DNA from: Bacteroidales bacterium KHT7 | GTDB taxonomy: Bacteria; Bacteroidota; Bacteroidia; Bacteroidales; Bacteroidaceae | Assembly: GCA_900102385.1 (NCBI GenBank) | Contig: FNBQ01000007.1 | Location: 1-64,000 of the forward strand | Direction: 5' to 3' | Length of the DNA: 64,000 nucleotides | In this document: piece by piece, positions 42,503 through 51,578 of the stretch | How the letters are laid out: each line of letters begins with the position of its first letter | Numbering within the stretch: the stretch's first letter is position 1 | The notes under the pieces: model-generated | Seen by the model: the letters and a program-made list of their open reading frames with translations, nothing else | Database searches by the model: none | Told to the model about the DNA's origin: nothing | Position numbers and translations under genes: made by a program

Positions 42503-43117
42503 TTAATGTTTATGCCAGTTTGGATCGTGTCTTACCTGAAGTTCCTTGGCAAGATCCTCGATGCGCAAGCCCTTGGCTGTGAGGAGTACGATGAGGTGGT
42601 AAAGGAAGTCGGAGCCTTCGTAAACCAGACGCTCGTTTGTTCCGTTTGTAGCCTCGATAACAGCCTCGAGAGCCTCTTCGCCAACCTTCTGTGCCATACG
42701 GTTTATGCCGTCCTTGAACAGGCTTGTTGTGTATGAGCCTTCCGGCATCTCCTCGTGTCTCTTTTCGATGAAGTCCTGAAGGAATGAAAGGAAGAGCAGC
42801 GGATTTGCGTCGTTCTTCTCGTTCCAGCAAGTGTCAGCACCGGTGTGGCATACAGGACCTACAGGATTGACTTTGATAAGCAGAGTGTCGTTGTCGCAGT
42901 CTTCGGCAATGCTCACTACGTTGAGGAAGTTTCCGCTTGTCTCACCCTTTGTCCACAGACAATTACGGGTTCTGCTCCAGAAAGTAACCTTTCCAGTCTC
43001 AACAGTCTTGTTGTATGCTTCTTCGTTCATGAATCCGAGCATAAGTACCGTTTTTGTCTTGTCGTCTTGGATGATGGCTGGAATAAGGCCATTCATCTTA
43101 TTGAAATCTAATGCCAT
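42503..43117 (-). CDS. hisIE: Bifunctional phosphoribosyl-AMP cyclohydrolase/phosphoribosyl-ATP diphosphatase
   Basis: Catalyses steps 2 and 3 of histidine synthesis. 204 residues: HisI domain at 1-100 (VLMLGFMNEEAY, FWSRTRNCLWTKGETSGN, and the zinc cysteines in CDND, PVCHTGADTCW), then HisE at about 110-204 (RMAQKVGEEALEAVIEA, FLYHLIVLL). It follows hisF by 21 nt in the order hisH-hisA-hisF-hisIE usual for Bacteroidota. Confidence 0.96.
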   Translation of the reverse strand: MALDFNKMNGLIPAIIQDDKTKTVLMLGFMNEEAYNKTVETGKVTFWSRTRNCLWTKGETSGNFLNVVSIAEDCDNDTLLIKVNPVGPVCHTGADTCWNEKNDANPLLFLSFLQDFIEKRHEEMPEGSYTTSLFKDGINRMAQKVGEEALEAVIEATNGTNERLVYEGSDFLYHLIVLLTAKGLRIEDLAKELQVRHDPNWHKH

Positions 43118-43138
43118 TTTTCTTATTTATGTTTTATG

Positions 43139-43894
43139 TTAAATTCTTACGTTAATTCCTTCGCTGTGAAGATATTGCTTCAGTTCGGGAATGCTAATCT
43201 CGCCGAAGTGGAAAACACTTGCCGCGAGTGCAGCGTCGCTTTTTCCGTTGATGAATGTGTCGCGGAAATGCTCCTTCTTTCCTGCGCCTCCTGATGCTAT
43301 GACCGGGATGCTGAGTTCGTCGCTTAGTTGAGCCAGAGCCTCGTCTGCAAATCCGGCTTTCACACCGTCGTGGTTCATACTGGTGAAGAGAATTTCGCCT
43401 GCACCGCGGTCGCACGCTTCTTTAGCCCACTCAAACAAACCTCTTTCGGTTTCCAGTCGTCCGCCGTTGAGGTAGCATTTCCAGCCATTCTCTGTTAGTT
43501 TGGCGTCGATAGCCACGACGCAAACCTGTGAGCCGAAACTATTGGCAATCTCGTCAATCAGTTCAGGACGGCGGATTGCTGCCGAGTTGATGCTAATCTT
43601 GTCGGCTCCGGCGTTGAGCATTCGGTCTACGTCGCACAATTCGTTAATTCCGCCGCCAACGGTAAACGGAATGTTGATGTTGGCAGCCACGCGCTGAACC
43701 AAGTCTGTAAAGGTCTTTCTGCCTTCGTGACTTGCGGTTATGTCGAGATACACAAGTTCGTCGGCTCCCTGCTCGCTGTATGCTCTGCCCAGTTCAACCG
43801 GGTCGCCTGCGCTGCGAAGATTCACGAAGTTTGTGCCTTTTACTGTTTCGCCGTTCTTTATGTCGAGGCAAGGTATGATTCTTTTTGCTAACAT
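43139..43894 (-). CDS. hisF: Imidazole glycerol phosphate synthase, cyclase subunit
   Basis: A TIM-barrel subunit that uses ammonia from HisH to form imidazole glycerol phosphate and AICAR. 251 residues. Catalytic Asp11 lies in [13 protein letters not shown] and the second Asp in VVAIDAKL; the phosphate-binding GGG/GGI and [11 protein letters not shown] motifs are present. It starts 16 nt after hisA, with the glutaminase gene hisH two genes upstream, giving a complete complex within the operon. Confidence 0.96.
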   Translation of the reverse strand: MLAKRIIPCLDIKNGETVKGTNFVNLRSAGDPVELGRAYSEQGADELVYLDITASHEGRKTFTDLVQRVAANINIPFTVGGGINELCDVDRMLNAGADKISINSAAIRRPELIDEIANSFGSQVCVVAIDAKLTENGWKCYLNGGRLETERGLFEWAKEACDRGAGEILFTSMNHDGVKAGFADEALAQLSDELSIPVIASGGAGKKEHFRDTFINGKSDAALAASVFHFGEISIPELKQYLHSEGINVRI

Positions 43895-43910
43895 AATTCT
43901 GATTTTTGTG

Positions 43911-44636
43911 TTAAGCGTTGACCCATTTTGTGAGTTCGTTCATGTCAATCTTGCCTTCGTATATGGCTTTGCCGAATACGACGCTTGGAATTCCTGCCTC
44001 GTTCAGTCTCTTGATGTCGTCCAAGCAACTTACTCCGCCGCTTGCGATGAGGTTGAGGGTCGGGCAGAAGCGCATCACCTCGCTGTATAGTTCGATTGAC
44101 GGACCTGCAAGCATTCCATCTTTCGATATGTCGGTACACAGAACGTTGTTGATGCCTTTCTTGATGTGAGTGTCAAGAAAGCTGAACAAATCCTTCTTGC
44201 TTGTCTCCAGCCATCCGTTTACGGCAATCATCTTGTCTTTTACGTCGGCTCCGAGGATTATTTTCTCTGCGCCGTATTTGTCGCACCATCCCCACATGCG
44301 TTCAGGCTCTTTTACGGCGATGCTGCCGAGTGTAACGAGCGATGCTCCGTTGTCGAAGGCGATGTCAAGGTCTTCGTCGGTCTTTATTCCTCCGCCAAAA
44401 TCCACGGTGAGCGATGTGTGTGTGGCAACTCTTTCGAGTACCTTATGGTTTACAACGTGCTTTGAACGCGCTCCGTCAAGGTCGACCATATGAAGGCGGG
44501 TTATTCCGTAGCCTTCGAACTCCTTGGCAACCTCCAGAGGGTCTTCGTTGTACACTTTCTTCTGGTTGTAGTCGCCTTGCGACAGACGGACGCATTTTCC
44601 GTCAATTATGTCTATGGCAGGTATAATCTGTATCAT
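43911..44636 (-). CDS. hisA: ProFAR isomerase
   Basis: Isomerises the ribonucleotide intermediate before the HisFH step. 241 residues, TIM barrel. [18 protein letters not shown] with catalytic Asp at the N-terminus, [18 protein letters not shown] and the late [11 protein letters not shown] are clear. Its start codon overlaps the hisH stop by four nucleotides (ATGA), so translation is coupled. Confidence 0.96.
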   Translation of the reverse strand: MIQIIPAIDIIDGKCVRLSQGDYNQKKVYNEDPLEVAKEFEGYGITRLHMVDLDGARSKHVVNHKVLERVATHTSLTVDFGGGIKTDEDLDIAFDNGASLVTLGSIAVKEPERMWGWCDKYGAEKIILGADVKDKMIAVNGWLETSKKDLFSFLDTHIKKGINNVLCTDISKDGMLAGPSIELYSEVMRFCPTLNLIASGGVSCLDDIKRLNEAGIPSVVFGKAIYEGKIDMNELTKWVNA

Positions 44637-45244
44637 AGTCCTTTCTCTATGTCGTTGTTGTTAAGAAAGTTCTTCAAGATTCTCTCGCCCACGCTTCCGC
44701 TCTTTTCCGGGTGGAACTGGGTGGCGTAGAAGTTGTCTTTGTGCAGGGCCGCGCTGTATGGCTGAATGTAGTCAGACTCGGCTATCGTCCACTGGCATGT
44801 TGGAACATAGTAACTGTGCACGAAATAGACGAATTCGGGCTTGTCGAAGCCGCAAAACAAGGCGGTCTTTGTGTTTCTGATGTCGTTCCAGCCCATGCAC
44901 GGAACTTTTTCATCGTGTCGGGTAGGGCAGAATCGTTTAACGTCAACATCGAAGATTCCGACGCAGTCAACATCGCCCTCTTCCGAATGCCGGCACATAA
45001 GTTGCTGCCCGACGCATATGCCCAGCACAGGCTGCTTCAGACCCTTTATTATCTCGTCGAGACGATGTTCCTTTAGGCTCGTCATCGTTGTTCTGGCGTG
45101 TCCTTGTCCGGGAAAAATCACCCTGTCTGCCTTGCTCAGTTCCTCTGCGCTGTTTGTCAGAACCGGGTCGATGCCCAATCGTTTCAGGGCATGTACTACC
45201 GAATAGATGTTTCCGGCGTTATAGTCGACAATTGCTACTTTCAT
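44633..45244 (-). CDS. hisH: Imidazole glycerol phosphate synthase, glutaminase subunit
   Basis: Class I glutamine amidotransferase that supplies ammonia to HisF. 203 residues. Nucleophile Cys77 is in VLGICVGQQLM, and the His/Glu pair is in ATQFHPEKSG; the P-loop-like FPGQGHA is near 45. Its start overlaps the purU stop by one nucleotide (TAATG) and its stop overlaps hisA, so all three are coupled. Confidence 0.96.
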   Translation of the reverse strand: MKVAIVDYNAGNIYSVVHALKRLGIDPVLTNSAEELSKADRVIFPGQGHARTTMTSLKEHRLDEIIKGLKQPVLGICVGQQLMCRHSEEGDVDCVGIFDVDVKRFCPTRHDEKVPCMGWNDIRNTKTALFCGFDKPEFVYFVHSYYVPTCQWTIAESDYIQPYSAALHKDNFYATQFHPEKSGSVGERILKNFLNNNDIEKGL

Positions 45245-46101
45245 TAACTGAATATAACTGTTCTGTTCTTGTATGTTAGTATTTTGTGTTCGATGTGAAG
45301 ACGAACGGCGCGGCTGAGTACGATTTTCTCGAGGTCCTTGCCTTTGTTTACGAGGCTCTCAGGAGTGTCCTTGTGAGTGATTCGTACGATGTCCTGCTCG
45401 ATAATCGGACCGGCGTCGAGGTCTTTTGTAACGTAGTGGCTTGTTGCGCCAATCTGCTTAACGCCTCGCTCGTATGCCTGATGATATGGTCGTGCGCCGA
45501 TGAAGGCTGGCAAGAACGAGTGATGGATGTTGATGATTCGGTTTGGAAACTGCTCAATCATCTTGTCGCTGATAATCTGCATGTATCGGGCAAGAACGAT
45601 GAAATCGACCTTCTCCTTTGCAAGAATCTCCAACTCTTCCTTCTCCAGTTCCTCGCGATTGTTCTTGTTGAGTGGAATAACATAGTAAGGAATTCCGAAT
45701 CTTTCGCCAACGCTCTTGAGGTCGGGATGATTGCTTATGATACATGGAATTTCAACGTCCCATTCGCCGGCGGTGTATCGTGCCAGCATGTCGTACAGAC
45801 AATGTGATAATTTAGATACAAAGATTGCCATTCGCGGCTTCTGGTCGCTGAAGTAGATATGATACTTCATGTTGTAGCGCTGTCCGTAAAGCGTGCCGAA
45901 ATAGTCAGAAATCTTTTCGCGCGGAATGCTGAAACTGTCGAGTTCCCATTCAATACGCATAAAGAATACGTTCTCAACATGGTCTACGTACTGGTCGAGG
46001 TAGACAATATTACCTTTGTTAAAAGTGATGAAGTTTGTTACATCAGCCAAAATGCCCTGTTGGTCAGGACAGTACAACAGCAACTTTGCGGTATTGTTCA
46101 T
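45244..46101 (-). CDS. purU: Formyltetrahydrofolate deformylase
   Basis: Hydrolyses 10-formyl-THF to formate and THF, balancing one-carbon units and feeding formate to purine synthesis. 285 residues. An N-terminal ACT domain (LLLYCPDQQGILADVTNF) precedes the formyltransferase fold with the catalytic NIHHSFLPAF and SHYVTKDLDAGPII. The start at 46101 is preferred over 46137 because a TAnnTTTG box at 46135-46142 puts the transcription start downstream of 46137. It leads the his operon; HisF releases AICAR, a purine intermediate, which makes the pairing metabolically sensible. Confidence 0.93.
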   Translation of the reverse strand: MNNTAKLLLYCPDQQGILADVTNFITFNKGNIVYLDQYVDHVENVFFMRIEWELDSFSIPREKISDYFGTLYGQRYNMKYHIYFSDQKPRMAIFVSKLSHCLYDMLARYTAGEWDVEIPCIISNHPDLKSVGERFGIPYYVIPLNKNNREELEKEELEILAKEKVDFIVLARYMQIISDKMIEQFPNRIINIHHSFLPAFIGARPYHQAYERGVKQIGATSHYVTKDLDAGPIIEQDIVRITHKDTPESLVNKGKDLEKIVLSRAVRLHIEHKILTYKNRTVIFS

Positions 46102-46134
46102 ATCTAAAATCTTCGAAAAAATATATTTGGTTGG

Positions 46135-46142
46135 CAAAGTTA
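46135..46142 (-). promoter_or_regulatory. -7 box of the purU-his-ftsE-lysC-lysA run
   Basis: TAACTTTG on the minus strand. The leader to the purU ATG would be about 27 nt. The -33 region is A/T-rich without a clear TTTG. Confidence 0.55.
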
Positions 46143-46257
46143 GTTATTTTTTTTGTTTTTTTATATGAAACGGTAATTATTTCTTATAACTTGCTGTTTT
46201 TTTAATCGAAAATGCTGAATATTTGTAATTATATAAGCTTGCTTGCTCACAGTTTAA

Positions 46258-46298
46258 CACCGATTGCGTAAATTTTATGATAATATGCGCAATCGGTG
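46258..46298 (-). terminator. Hairpin downstream of tamB
   Basis: CACCGATTGCG/CGCAATCGGTG: a perfect 11-bp stem with a 19-nt AT-rich loop just after the tamB stop. The following T-tract on the minus strand is weak (TTAAA). Confidence 0.6.
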
Positions 46299-46305
46299 CT
46301 GAACT

Positions 46306-49300
46306 TTATTTTTTTGTTGTCGAATCGTTGTGTACGATAATGCGTCGGCGGCCTGTACGTATTCTGAAGAAATTGCGCCAGTTGTTGAATTCTTTCGTAA
46401 AGATGATGCCCACGCCCTGAGTGGTGAGCGTCGCCTTTGTGAAGTAACGGTCGTTGGTCTGGCTGTAGCCTTTCAGACTGATTTCGCCGTTTGGCGTAAG
46501 CAGCCACTGAAGGTCGAAGTCGCCCACAAAGTTTGTATTTGCAAGCGGATTGTCGCGGTAGCCGAAGTTTCCGTTAACCAGAAGTCGGTTGTTTAGCAGT
46601 CGTCCGCTCAGTATGCCTTCGACTTCCATGTCAGACCATCCATTGTTTCCTGTGCTGAGGTTTGTTCCTACGCTCCAGTTATTGTTGTTCAGAACCGAAC
46701 TGAGCATCTGGTTAAGCTGGCCGCTGATGGTTGATGACAGAAGCGAGTTTACCGCCGATGATGAGCGGTTTGTGTTGGCATCGGCATTTGCATAGTCGTA
46801 TGTGTAGAATCTGCCCACGCCAAGCAGATAGATAATCTGCATGTTCATCTGCTCGTCGGTGCTGATAAGGCTGCGCACAAGTTGCCGTTCCTCCTCGCTG
46901 ATGGTTGGCAGTTCGAGGTCGAACTTGATGTCTGGCTTCATCATCTTTCCCGTAAGATTCATCAGACAGTTTACCTTTACGGTGCTTTGGCGATTGTTTC
47001 CTGCGCTTGCCTCCAACTCGCTTAGCGATGCCGAGTTTACGGTGTAGACGCATTGGATGTTGAGGTCGGCATTGTAAGGATTTCCGCCAAAGACAACTGT
47101 TCCGCCCTTGCGAATGTTGAAGTCCTTTCGGATAACCTCCTGCATACTCAGCTTGTAAACTCCGTGGTCGAGCGTGAGCGTTCCGAACATGTTGAATCCT
47201 CCCTTGTTGTAGTAGTTTGCTTTCAGCGAGCCCGAGCCGTTGCAGGTTATGTAGTCGCCCGAAACGGGGTCCATTATCAACTTAATCGTTGCATTCTGGT
47301 TGATGTCTAGAAGCATGTTTATTCTCAAGTCCATCGGAATGTCGTCATCGTCGTTGTCAGGAACGACTTTTGTCTGTTTCTGCTCGCCCGATGGCATTGC
47401 CGGAATCCACGGAATCTCCTTTGGTGTCTTGTCGACGAACGTGATGAACTGATTGCTCGTGATGTCGTCGGCGCGTCCGGCATTGTAGACGAAGGTTGAG
47501 TTTGGTGCAGGCGACATGTTCACCTCTGTCGTGAGCGTGTTGTTTCCGCCGCTGATTGTTGCTGTTCCGTTTCCGAAGATTGTTCCGTAGAATGGCATCT
47601 CGCCAAATTTGCGCTCGTCGTAGGCCAGCAGTCCGTTAGCCTGAACCTTGAACATATAGTTCATGTTCTTCAGATTCTCGTGCTTCACATATCCGTTCAC
47701 AAAACCCATGTGCCCGTAGCGGTCGTAAATCGTTATTCCGTTGAAATCCATGTAGTTGTGGCGCAGGTGAACGGTGTCATTCTTAATCTCGTACTCCGTA
47801 TTCAGAATCTTGACTTTTGCTTTGACATTGGCGCAAACATCGCCTTCGAGATTCAGTTCCTTGAACGGACCGTGAAGATGGATTCCGCCCACGCCACGCC
47901 CTCTGATGTTGCTGAATACTCCGCCCACAAAGCGGTTCAGCATGGCGAGGTCGGTCTGGTCGGCATTTATCCAAAGGTCGAGCGCGTTCTTGGTAGGGTA
48001 GATGTAGCCGTTAACGTTGGTGCGGCTCACGCCGAGTTCCTGCATTCTTCCTTCGAGCATGATGCCTTTCTCCTCGTTGTTCCACTTGGCATAGAGGCTC
48101 ATGTCGCCCATTTCCGAAGTGTTGAAGATGAATCGCTTAACGAACAGTTGCGCATCGGCTTTCGGCTGTTTCTTTAGGTTGCTGGCATAGACTTTTCCTG
48201 TTGCCTTTCCTGAAAAATCTACGGCTGTGAAGTTTACGATGTCGAGGATATACTCGATGTTGATGTCCTTCAAATCGGCAACGAGCGAGTCTGACGGATT
48301 GTCCGAAACAATTCCGTTGATGCCAAGATGCTGCTCGGCGTGCGATAGCATGAAGTTCTTCACGTCTATGCCTTTGCCCGAAATCACAATGTCCGATTTC
48401 TTGATATCCCAAATTGAGTCGGCAATTATGATTTCCGACGGATTTATCTGAACGTCGGTCAGAATCTTGTCATTTTCGTGTCCGAACGATGTCGTAACGT
48501 CGAGCAGACCGCTGTAACTAACCTCGAGGTTGTTGCACCAGTCCAGTTTTGTGTTGATTTTGTCGTTTCCAGCCTCGGCGTTCAGACCGATGTTCACAAT
48601 CGAAGATTTGCCGATTTTTGCGATGTTCAGTTTAAGGTCGATGGCATCTTCGTTGTTCTTGCATCTGATAATCGCTTTGCCAAACTTGTTGCTTCCGTAC
48701 TCGAACGAAGGCAGGAAACCGCGCATGGAGAAGTATTCCTCCTTCTCGTCGAACTCGCCGTCGATAACGCCTTGCTTGTTCACTTTCAGCGGAATACCGA
48801 GCAGTTTTTCGAGCGGCGAAGCGTTCTTAATCTTCATCGAGAATACGAACGAATTCTGAATCTTCGGCTGTGCCTTGTACTTGAAGATTGTAGGCAAGTA
48901 TTTGTGCATCAGATTGTTTATGCTCTGCGGAAGCGATGCATAGTTGATGTTTCCGTTTAGGTGAGCGTCGAAGAAATCGCTCTTTACGTCGATAACATTC
49001 TCGCTGTTGTCGCTCTGTCCCGTGCTTACGCTGAAGTTTCTGAGCTCGTAGCTGTCGTTCTCGCTCTTCATGTGGAAGTCGGTGATGCTGGCGGAGCCTT
49101 GCATGTTGCTGATTTTGCCCTTTGTGTGGGCGTCCATCTCGAACGAAAATTCCGTATTCTTGTAATCTTTCGTCAGGTTGAGGTCGTACGGGCGGATTTT
49201 GTCTACCTGTAGCGAAGCCTTTATTTCTGGGTTCGAAGAAAGGTTATGCACGAATCCGTCGGCATAGAGCGTAACGTTCTTGTCGTCGATATTCAGTTTT

Positions 49301-50769
49301 ACGCTAATCTGCTGATTTTCAATCGTACTGTTCAGCGAAATATTCTCGTAGCGATAGTTGTTGTAGTCGAAGAAATCGACGTTTCCCACAACATCTGCCT
49401 TTACGTTGTTGTCGGCTTGCAGAAGTCCGTTAACGTTTATTTCGAAGGCAGTCTTGTCGAATTTCTCATTGCCGAGCAGTTTTCCGAGGGCGAGTTCATC
49501 GCTCGAAAGGGATGCCAGAAAATCCTTCTGGTTCTTCATCTCGGCTTCGGCAATCACGCTTCCGGCGCCCGAGTCTATTTTGCCGTCGATTCTGATGTCG
49601 TTCTTCTCGTATTGCAGCGTTCCGGCGTATTTCACAAAATCCAGTCGGCTGATGATTTCGGGCGCTTGCGCTTCTTTTCCTTTAATGTTATAGAATATGG
49701 TAGATGCGCCGCTGCTTGTCACGTTCAGATTGCCTACTTTTGCAAAGACCTGCATCGGCTCGCCGTCCGAAAGGTGACTGATTGTGGCGTTTGCGTTCAG
49801 TTGAATGTCCTTGCTCTTGTTTCTCAGATTGATTCCGTTGATGCTCACATAGTTTGCCGTTCCTTCGAATGTTCCGTCGAGATACATTCTCTCATCGGCA
49901 TATTGGAGCGCAGGTACGAATGCCGCAAAATCTTTCGCGGTAACGTACATGTTTTTTATCTCGCCGTCGAATTTCAAAGATTGTTTGTCGAGTTTTCCGT
50001 CTTTAAACTCGAAGGTCGAGTTTACGTTGTCTATTTTCAGATTCGAGCCGTTCGTCTTCAGCATGAAGTCCGAAATCTTCGCCCCCTTGCTGTTGGCGAG
50101 AATTCGCGCCGTAAGCTTCTTCAGTTCAAATCCGCTCTGCTCCTTGAACTCCATATCGCGAATGAAAACATTGAGCGAATCCTTGTTCAGAGCCTTCAGC
50201 GAGATGTACGAACTGAAATCCTTCACGTTGATGTGATGTGTGCTGAATCTGCCCTCGGTTATAGGCTGATAAAGTTCGTTGTAACTGATGTTTCCGCGTC
50301 TGATAATCAGGGAATTGATGCGCAGATTTAACTTACTGTCCTCTTTCTTCTCTTTCGAAGAAAAGGCATCAATCACAAACTGGAAATTTGTAGGCGACGT
50401 GGCAGTCTGCTTGTACAGATTAGCGTTGAAATCGAACAACTGAGCCGTTGCAATCGAAACCTTTCCAATCTTGAACAAGTCCTCAATATGAATCTTTGCC
50501 GAAACCTTCTTCACCGAAAGCATCTTCTTGCCGTTCTGGTCCCACGCCTCGAGGTCTGTTATTATAATACGGTTAAGCAATCCTATGTCGATGTGCCCGA
50601 TTGTAACCTTCGAATCGAGTTTGCTTGACAGGGACGAGGCGATGATTTGCGACGACCACGTCTGAATCACCGGTATGTTTAGCAGCACAATTAGCACAAT
50701 GTATATTCCCACAATAGCCGTGGCGATATATCTTATGGCTTGGCTGATGAATTTCAGAATTTTCTTCAT
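46306..50769 (-). CDS. tamB: TamB/YtfN-like translocation and assembly protein
   Basis: A very large envelope protein (1487 residues) of the AsmA/TamB bridge family, thought to carry phospholipid or help insert outer-membrane proteins from the inner membrane. An N-terminal membrane anchor (about 12-34) is followed by a long beta-rich body of repeated short strands. The C-terminal DUF490/TamB domain is recognisable (MNLTGKMMKPDIKFDLELPT, EEERQLVRSLIS, SGQLNQMLSSVLNNNNW, NGNFGYRDNP). No TamA partner gene is adjacent. A 361-codon open frame on the opposite strand is a shadow. Confidence 0.9.
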   Translation of the reverse strand: MKKILKFISQAIRYIATAIVGIYIVLIVLLNIPVIQTWSSQIIASSLSSKLDSKVTIGHIDIGLLNRIIITDLEAWDQNGKKMLSVKKVSAKIHIEDLFKIGKVSIATAQLFDFNANLYKQTATSPTNFQFVIDAFSSKEKKEDSKLNLRINSLIIRRGNISYNELYQPITEGRFSTHHINVKDFSSYISLKALNKDSLNVFIRDMEFKEQSGFELKKLTARILANSKGAKISDFMLKTNGSNLKIDNVNSTFEFKDGKLDKQSLKFDGEIKNMYVTAKDFAAFVPALQYADERMYLDGTFEGTANYVSINGINLRNKSKDIQLNANATISHLSDGEPMQVFAKVGNLNVTSSGASTIFYNIKGKEAQAPEIISRLDFVKYAGTLQYEKNDIRIDGKIDSGAGSVIAEAEMKNQKDFLASLSSDELALGKLLGNEKFDKTAFEINVNGLLQADNNVKADVVGNVDFFDYNNYRYENISLNSTIENQQISVKLNIDDKNVTLYADGFVHNLSSNPEIKASLQVDKIRPYDLNLTKDYKNTEFSFEMDAHTKGKISNMQGSASITDFHMKSENDSYELRNFSVSTGQSDNSENVIDVKSDFFDAHLNGNINYASLPQSINNLMHKYLPTIFKYKAQPKIQNSFVFSMKIKNASPLEKLLGIPLKVNKQGVIDGEFDEKEEYFSMRGFLPSFEYGSNKFGKAIIRCKNNEDAIDLKLNIAKIGKSSIVNIGLNAEAGNDKINTKLDWCNNLEVSYSGLLDVTTSFGHENDKILTDVQINPSEIIIADSIWDIKKSDIVISGKGIDVKNFMLSHAEQHLGINGIVSDNPSDSLVADLKDINIEYILDIVNFTAVDFSGKATGKVYASNLKKQPKADAQLFVKRFIFNTSEMGDMSLYAKWNNEEKGIMLEGRMQELGVSRTNVNGYIYPTKNALDLWINADQTDLAMLNRFVGGVFSNIRGRGVGGIHLHGPFKELNLEGDVCANVKAKVKILNTEYEIKNDTVHLRHNYMDFNGITIYDRYGHMGFVNGYVKHENLKNMNYMFKVQANGLLAYDERKFGEMPFYGTIFGNGTATISGGNNTLTTEVNMSPAPNSTFVYNAGRADDITSNQFITFVDKTPKEIPWIPAMPSGEQKQTKVVPDNDDDDIPMDLRINMLLDINQNATIKLIMDPVSGDYITCNGSGSLKANYYNKGGFNMFGTLTLDHGVYKLSMQEVIRKDFNIRKGGTVVFGGNPYNADLNIQCVYTVNSASLSELEASAGNNRQSTVKVNCLMNLTGKMMKPDIKFDLELPTISEEERQLVRSLISTDEQMNMQIIYLLGVGRFYTYDYANADANTNRSSSAVNSLLSSTISGQLNQMLSSVLNNNNWSVGTNLSTGNNGWSDMEVEGILSGRLLNNRLLVNGNFGYRDNPLANTNFVGDFDLQWLLTPNGEISLKGYSQTNDRYFTKATLTTQGVGIIFTKEFNNWRNFFRIRTGRRRIIVHNDSTTKK

Positions 50770-50785
50770 TTTCGATATCGTGGTG

Positions 50786-50793
50786 CAAAGTTA
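50786..50793 (-). promoter_or_regulatory. -7 box for tamB
   Basis: TAACTTTG on the minus strand, 16 nt before the start codon, implying a leader of about 10 nt. The -33 element is not clear. Confidence 0.45.
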
Positions 50794-50862
50794 ATCATTA
50801 AAAGCGAAAGTGTAAAAATAAATGCGCCGATTTTTTAAGAGCGAGCTGTCCCGGTTATGGAA

Positions 50863-51180
50863 ACTTGAGAGTTGAAAATTGAAAAAACTTTAGCAATTCA
50901 CAGTTGATAATAGACATTAAAAACTTGAAAGTAGAGAGTTGAAGATTGAAAATAGTGATAAGGTAGATGCAAACATGGGGGTGCTAAAGGAGTGGTAAGG
51001 GAGTTGTAAGGGGATGACAAGGGAATAGCAAGCCGATGGCAAGCCGGATGGTACGGGCAAGGTTCGGGGAAGTAAGCCGATAGCAAGGGAGTAGCTACGG
51101 GGTAGGAACGGGGTAGCTACGGGGAAGGAACGTTCAAGGTTCGGGATGCCTTCGGGATTCGTTCGGGACGAGCACCTTAC
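50863..51180. repeat. Low-complexity block and 11-bp repeat array upstream of nqrA
   Basis: 50863-50955 carries TTGAGAGTTGAAAATTGAA-type text, the reverse complement of the blocks at 721-772 and 17930-18090. From about 50960 to 51172, units of 11 bp follow in near-constant phase: AAGGGAGTTGT, AAGGGGATGAC, AAGGGAATAGC, AAGCCGATGGC, then TACGGGGTAGG/AACGGGGTAGC, then TTCGGGATTCG-like. Units near 51008-51095 resemble AAGGGGATAGC of 273-338. Those at 51140-51172 match 28496-28528 on the opposite strand. Confidence 0.85.
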
Positions 51181-51524
51181 CCGAGGGTGCTTTTTTATTG
51201 TAATGATCAAGACGTGAATCGGGGCATTTTCCCCGTAGTTATACCAATTTGTTGTTGCTGAACGAAGGGGGGGCAGACCGCAGGCAATAAATGATGCAAA
51301 GTGTCAAAACAACAACAGACAGTCGGGGCGCTGTGGCGGGTTGTGATTATGTCCTTAACAGACGAAAGGGTGACGGAAAACTCACACATCGGCAAAATAA
51401 AAATGTAAACTCCGTTTTGCAAATGTTTACAAATGCCGAGTGATATTAAGCGAAAACTCCATTTTGTACAAAATACAATAAGAAATCACAAACTAAAAAA
51501 TATGCTTGTTTAACATATTTTGTG
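51181..51524. other. Non-coding region upstream of the nqr operon
   Basis: No supported gene. A minus-strand frame of 71 codons (51207-51422) has no family resemblance or promoter. The region is A/T-rich toward the nqr promoter. It may hold a regulatory leader for nqr, but no known riboswitch pattern is recognised. Confidence 0.4.
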
Positions 51525-51532
51525 TAATTTTG
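51525..51532 (+). promoter_or_regulatory. -7 box for nqrABCDEF
   Basis: TAATTTTG, 47 nt before the nqrA start. TTG at 51506-51508 lies 16 nt upstream, slightly short for a -33 element. Confidence 0.5.
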
Positions 51533-51578
51533 TAGCGTTTTAATGAATAAATATTAAAAACCATTATCAAAATTATAT

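Noticed and set aside
46102-46137. 12-residue extension of PurU
   Set aside because: The upstream start coincides with the predicted -7 promoter box, so it would not be transcribed.
49246-50331. 361-codon frame opposite tamB
   Set aside because: Antisense shadow; tamB is the recognisable product.
51207-51422. 71-codon minus-strand frame upstream of nqrA
   Set aside because: No family resemblance or promoter; it sits in a repeat-bearing gap.
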